From an uncultured Flavobacteriales bacterium (lineage in GTDB: Bacteria > Bacteroidota > Bacteroidia > Flavobacteriales_D > Sanyastnellaceae), in NCBI GenBank assembly GCA_937881575.1, contig CALGEI010000085.1, positions 1 through 36,564 on the forward strand: a stretch of DNA of 36,564 nucleotides, written 5' to 3'. The stretch's first letter is position 1. Each line of letters opens with the position of its first letter. The notes under the pieces are model-generated. The model worked only from the letters and a program-made list of their open reading frames with translations, was not told where the DNA came from and did not search any database. This document shows, piece after piece, positions 33,978 through 36,564 of the stretch. Position numbers and translations under genes: made by a program.

Positions 33978-34024
33978 GATAAAGCCGTATTGAAGAGCGA
34001 CGTCAATCTCCTCTTGCGAACCAA

Positions 34025-34243
34025 TTAACGCTTCGCCACCTGGGAATACGAGCAGACGAGCTGGCACAGGGTGGTGTCGCCGCTGGAGTCGCTCTGCACG
34101 ATGTCCGACGAGCGCTTGTTGACGGCAATGATGTGGTTGTCTTCGTAAAGCACGTCGAGGTTATCCACCGTGCTCATGACGATGGGGGCCTTGGGTTGGC
34201 GTGCCCAATGCGACGGGCTAGCGACGTCGGAACGGTCGCTCAT
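34025..34243 (-). pseudogene. Truncated RluA-family pseudouridine synthase
   Basis: A 72-codon frame whose residues 28-66 match the N-terminus of RluA-type pseudouridine synthases of Bacteroidota: LDVLYEDNHIIAVNKR, DIVQSD, GDTTLCQLV. It then stops (SQVAKR, TAA). The usual protein is over 220 residues, and the catalytic HRLDRPxSG motif and everything after it is missing from the whole window. In another frame right after the break, PGGEALIG (about 34020-34043) resembles the KPGEAFLG that precedes the HRLD motif, which suggests a small out-of-frame deletion as well as the loss of the 3' part. It follows panB by 3 bp, the usual gene order in flavobacteria. Confidence 0.8.
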
Positions 34244-34246
34244 GGT

Positions 34247-35011
34247 TCAGTACTGTTCGTCTTCGTTGGGGAAATCGCGTGTGCGGACGTCCTTGACATA
34301 CTGCTGTATGGCCGAATTCATTTGTTCGCCCATGTCGAGGTAGCGTCGCAGGAAACGCGGACTGAATTCTTGGGTGATGCCCAACATGTCGTGCAACACG
34401 AGGACCTGACCGTCGCATCCGCTTCCTGCTCCGATGCCGATGGTGGGGCATTGGATGGAGGCGCTCACCTCTTTGGCCAAACCGGCTGGGATCTTCTCAA
34501 AAACGACTGAAAAGCAGCCAATTTCATCGAGCATTTTTGCATCTGCTCGCAGTTGCTCTGCTTCCATTTCTTCCTTCGCCCGCACGGTGTAAGTGCCAAA
34601 CTTGTAGATGGACTGTGGCGTTAAGCCGAGGTGTCCCATGACGGGAATGCCGGCCGTGAGGATGCGTTCGATGCTCTCGCGGACTTCCCTGCCTCCTTCG
34701 AGTTTCACGGCATGGGCGCCGCTTTCTTTCATAATCCGAATGGCGGAGTTCAAGGCTTCTTTCGAATTGCCTTGATACGTGCCAAAGGGGAGGTCCACCA
34801 CCACCAACGCACGCTTCGCCGCCCGCACCACACTCGACGCGTGGTAAATCATGTGGTCCAACGTGATGGGCAATGTGGTTTCGTGCCCGGCCATGACGTT
34901 GGAGGCGCTGTCCCCGACGAGAATGACGTCTACGCCGGCTTGATCGACGATGGTCGCCATGGAGTAATCATAGGCCGTTAGCATGGCGATCGGTTCGCCA
35001 TTGGCCTTCAT
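34247..35011 (-). CDS. panB: Ketopantoate hydroxymethyltransferase, N-terminally shortened by a stop codon
   Basis: A 254-residue PanB that makes ketopantoate from 2-ketoisovalerate and methylene-THF for pantothenate synthesis. [47 protein letters not shown], the catalytic Glu in VFEKIPAG and [10 protein letters not shown] are all present, and the ending FPNEDEQY is family-like. Directly before MKANGE the same frame continues through TAA to an ATG at 35062 and reads MSVHQSAKRITTQVLA, the ordinary Bacteroidota PanB N-terminus. So codon 17, normally Glu, is TAA. Translation could restart at the adjacent ATG (TAAATG); the TIM barrel would be intact. Otherwise the gene is a pseudogene or the base is a sequencing error. 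Confidence 0.88.
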   Translation of the reverse strand: MKANGEPIAMLTAYDYSMATIVDQAGVDVILVGDSASNVMAGHETTLPITLDHMIYHASSVVRAAKRALVVVDLPFGTYQGNSKEALNSAIRIMKESGAHAVKLEGGREVRESIERILTAGIPVMGHLGLTPQSIYKFGTYTVRAKEEMEAEQLRADAKMLDEIGCFSVVFEKIPAGLAKEVSASIQCPTIGIGAGSGCDGQVLVLHDMLGITQEFSPRFLRRYLDMGEQMNSAIQQYVKDVRTRDFPNEDEQY

Positions 35012-35062
35012 TTACGCAAGCACTTGGGTCGTGATGCGTTTGGCTGATTGATGAACGGACAT
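35012..35062 (-). other. Separated 5' coding end of panB ending in TAA
   Basis: Seventeen codons: ATG at 35062, MSVHQSAKRITTQVLA, then TAA at 35012-35014, directly followed by the ATG of the main panB frame. The KRITT segment and the spacing to MKANGE match full-length PanB proteins of Bacteroidota, where a Glu stands in place of the stop. Confidence 0.85.
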
Positions 35063-35309
35063 GCTAAAAGGAAATTATTCACCTCAAAGTTAACGTACGC
35101 TTTGGGTGCTTCTGTAGGGTAGAAACATTTTTTCGCGTTCTCCGTATCCTAGGTGAAATGGATTTCATGGAACATCTACTTGGCCCTATGACTTATCGGA
35201 CATGTAATACCTCTCAAATGACTTTATTAATTGTTTAATATGATATAACAGTATGTCAGATGATTTTTTTTTTCGTATATTTCCTCTTCTTAATTTTAAA
35301 TCTGTCGTT
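35063..35309. other. AT-rich divergent intergenic region
   Basis: These 247 bp separate panB from the divergent secreted repeat protein. The half next to the repeat protein is A+T-rich with a ten-base T-run (35263-35273). TATATTTC at 35276-35283 is a near match to the -7 element TAnnTTTG about 27 bp before the start codon, but no good -33 element is visible. No RNA gene or ORF is recognised. Confidence 0.5.
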
Positions 35310-36564
35310 ATGCATATTTTCCGTTTATTTTCTGCATTGGCCGTTGTTATCAGCTTTTCTACGGGAAATGTTCAAGCTCAACTCGACGAACAAGTCCCTT
35401 ACCAAGGCGACACCTTGTTGACGAACCCCAATCAGTTCCGGGTCACCTCAGCAGGTGATGTCCTGATGGACTGTGACTGGCCCGCAATGATGGCCATGAT
35501 CCGTGACCTCGAAGAACGCATCGCTGGTGAAACCGAAACCGATACAACCTACGGCGTCTACGTCTCAGGCGGTATCAATGGAAACGACCTCAATATGTGG
35601 TACGATTGCCTGGTGCTGCGCGATTCGATCTTATCGCTTCAGGTGACCTATGATGAGGCGTTGGCACCGAGGGTGACGGTAGATGCTGCGGTAGTGCTCT
35701 CAGACACCAGTGCCGCTCTGAGTGCAAGCTTCAGTGGAAGCGGGGTGGGAGCCTCGGGATTTGCCTGGGCCGAGGATTATACGACGACCCCACAAGTAGG
35801 AGACGATACCGGAACGACCAGTCCCATCGCTGATACGTTGACCGGCCTGGACGCTGGAACGGTCTATTACTTCTCAGCATTTGCGGTCAAGGAGGCTGAG
35901 TACTTTTATGGGGATACCCTCTCCTTCTTGACAATGCCGGGCATCACCACCGACGCAGCGGATGAGCTGACCACAGTGTCCGCCACCCTGAACGCAACGT
36001 TCTCGGCGGATTCGATTACAGCACAAGGCTTCGTGTGGGGATTGGAGGAGGATTTGAGCGATGGTGCGAGCGTGTCTGCTGATACTACCGGTGGCAGCAC
36101 CGCGATTGAGTACGCGGTATCAGGATTGACACCGGGTAAGGTTCGCTACGTCAGTGCGTATGCGACCAATGCTTCAGGCACGACTTATGGAGACACGATT
36201 GCACTGCTCACAAGTCCGGGCATCACCACCGATGCAGCGGATGAGCTCGCCGCCGTGTCTGCCACCTTGAACGCAACGTTCTCGGCGGATTCGATCACCG
36301 CACAAGGCTTCGTGTGGGGATTGCAAGCCGATTTAAGCGACGGAGCGAACGTTTCTGCCGACTCGACCGGTGGCAGCACAGCAATCGAGTACTCGGTATC
36401 GGGATTGACACCGGGGACGATTCATTACGTCAGTGCGTATGCCACCAACGCTTCAGGAACGACCTATGGAGACACGATTGCGCTGCTCACAAGTCCGGGC
36501 ATTACCACCGACGCAGCGGATGAGCTCACCGCAGAATCGGCCACGTTGAATTCCACGTTCTCAG
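35310..36564 (+). CDS. Secreted repeat protein with 93-residue modules (3' end outside window)
   Basis: The frame runs without a stop from ATG at 35310 to the window edge, 418 codons. MHIFRLFSALAVVISFSTG...VQAQ is a signal peptide. Residues about 25-110 are a unique region containing EERIAGETETDTTYGVYVSG, which looks like a lead-in of Bacteroidota secreted proteins. From about residue 125 on there are Fn3/Ig-like modules with the pattern SATLNATFSADSITAQGFVW, then DTTGGSTAIEY and SGLTPGTIHYVSAYATNASG. The module length is 93 residues. A T9SS sorting tail would be expected downstream but cannot be seen. Surface adhesion is inference. Confidence 0.9.
   Translation, partial: MHIFRLFSALAVVISFSTGNVQAQLDEQVPYQGDTLLTNPNQFRVTSAGDVLMDCDWPAMMAMIRDLEERIAGETETDTTYGVYVSGGINGNDLNMWYDCLVLRDSILSLQVTYDEALAPRVTVDAAVVLSDTSAALSASFSGSGVGASGFAWAEDYTTTPQVGDDTGTTSPIADTLTGLDAGTVYYFSAFAVKEAEYFYGDTLSFLTMPGITTDAADELTTVSATLNATFSADSITAQGFVWGLEEDLSDGASVSADTTGGSTAIEYAVSGLTPGKVRYVSAYATNASGTTYGDTIALLTSPGITTDAADELAAVSATLNATFSADSITAQGFVWGLQADLSDGANVSADSTGGSTAIEYSVSGLTPGTIHYVSAYATNASGTTYGDTIALLTSPGITTDAADELTAESATLNSTFS
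35940..36564 (+). repeat. 279-bp tandem repeats in the secreted repeat protein
   Basis: GGCATCACCACCGA-type unit starts fall at 35940, 36219 and 36498, exactly 279 bp (93 codons) apart. The first two full units are highly similar over most of their length with scattered substitutions; the third is cut by the window edge. A more diverged unit precedes them (about 35661-35939). Confidence 0.9.

Larger units (their letters stand above)
31957..34016. mobile_element. Candidate small serine-recombinase unit next to a truncated rluA
   Basis: Between the tRNA-Leu terminator and the point where RluA similarity stops there are only three minus-strand genes: an unknown gene, a 59-codon gene and a large serine recombinase. 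By eye the recombinase half is less G+C-rich than the flanks. The right boundary falls inside rluA, near 34016-34046. No direct repeats or att-like identities between the two ends could be seen, and the left boundary is uncertain, so the limits are approximate. Confidence 0.45.

Noticed and set aside
33978-34067. GTG at 34067 as the start of the unknown recombinase-unit gene
   Set aside because: Its first residues overlap the rluA remnant and look like displaced RluA sequence; ATG at 33977 is the safer start, though not certain.

Overview
The window looks like chromosomal DNA of a Bacteroidota bacterium, most likely a flavobacterium-like lineage. Pointers are a type IX secretion (T9SS) C-terminal sorting tail on a giant adhesin, a GldL-like membrane protein with FKxxH motifs, an ExbB / 4-TM protein / ExbD / ExbD energy-transducing operon, a Kdo transferase (outer membrane with LPS-type lipid), promoters that fit the Bacteroidota TTG...TAnnTTTG pattern, and an absence of clear Shine-Dalgarno sequences. 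This assignment is inference; there is no rRNA in the window.

Layout. 1-4.5 kb: 3' part of a giant, Cys-rich, repeat-built secreted protein with a sorting tail. 4.6-11.4 kb: mixed housekeeping genes on both strands (HemJ/CopD-like membrane protein, acyl-CoA thioesterase, GT9 glycosyltransferase, TatD hydrolase, asparaginase, tRNA-Ser(GGA), GldL-like protein, PhzF protein, a SnoaL-like lipoprotein). 11.5-14.4 kb: ExbB-type operon with a good promoter and a terminator. 14.4-18.4 kb (minus strand): 2-hydroxyacid dehydrogenase, MgtE, TadA and a MurG-like glycosyltransferase. 18.4-22.3 kb (plus strand): TrmB, a cysteine-less MGMT-like protein, Mrp ATPase, NifU-like scaffold, ferredoxin-NADP reductase and 2Fe-2S ferredoxin, an iron-sulfur/redox group. 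22.3-29.6 kb (minus strand): seven tightly packed, mostly overlapping genes for nucleotide sugars (aminotransferase, UDP-glucose dehydrogenase, UDP-glucuronate decarboxylase, WbpD-type acetyltransferase, WbpA/TviB-type dehydrogenase, dTDP-glucose dehydratase) ending in a CpsB-type PHP phosphatase; this is part of a surface-polysaccharide locus. 29.7-31.9 kb: outer-membrane protein, WaaA and tRNA-Leu(UAA).

31.9-35.1 kb is the most unusual part. A large serine recombinase, preceded by two small genes (one a 59-codon ORF overlapping the recombinase start), lies between the tRNA-Leu terminator and an RluA-type pseudouridine synthase gene that is cut off after about 50 conserved residues. The 3' part of rluA is nowhere in the window. 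The next gene upstream, panB, has an in-frame TAA at codon 17 of its normal reading frame, followed directly by an ATG. Insertion or inversion by a small recombinase unit, with decay of the panB-rluA pair, is the best single reading; assembly error is the main alternative.

35.3 kb to the end: start of a second secreted repeat protein with 93-residue modules, open at the window edge. Both edges therefore lie inside long tandem-repeat surface proteins.
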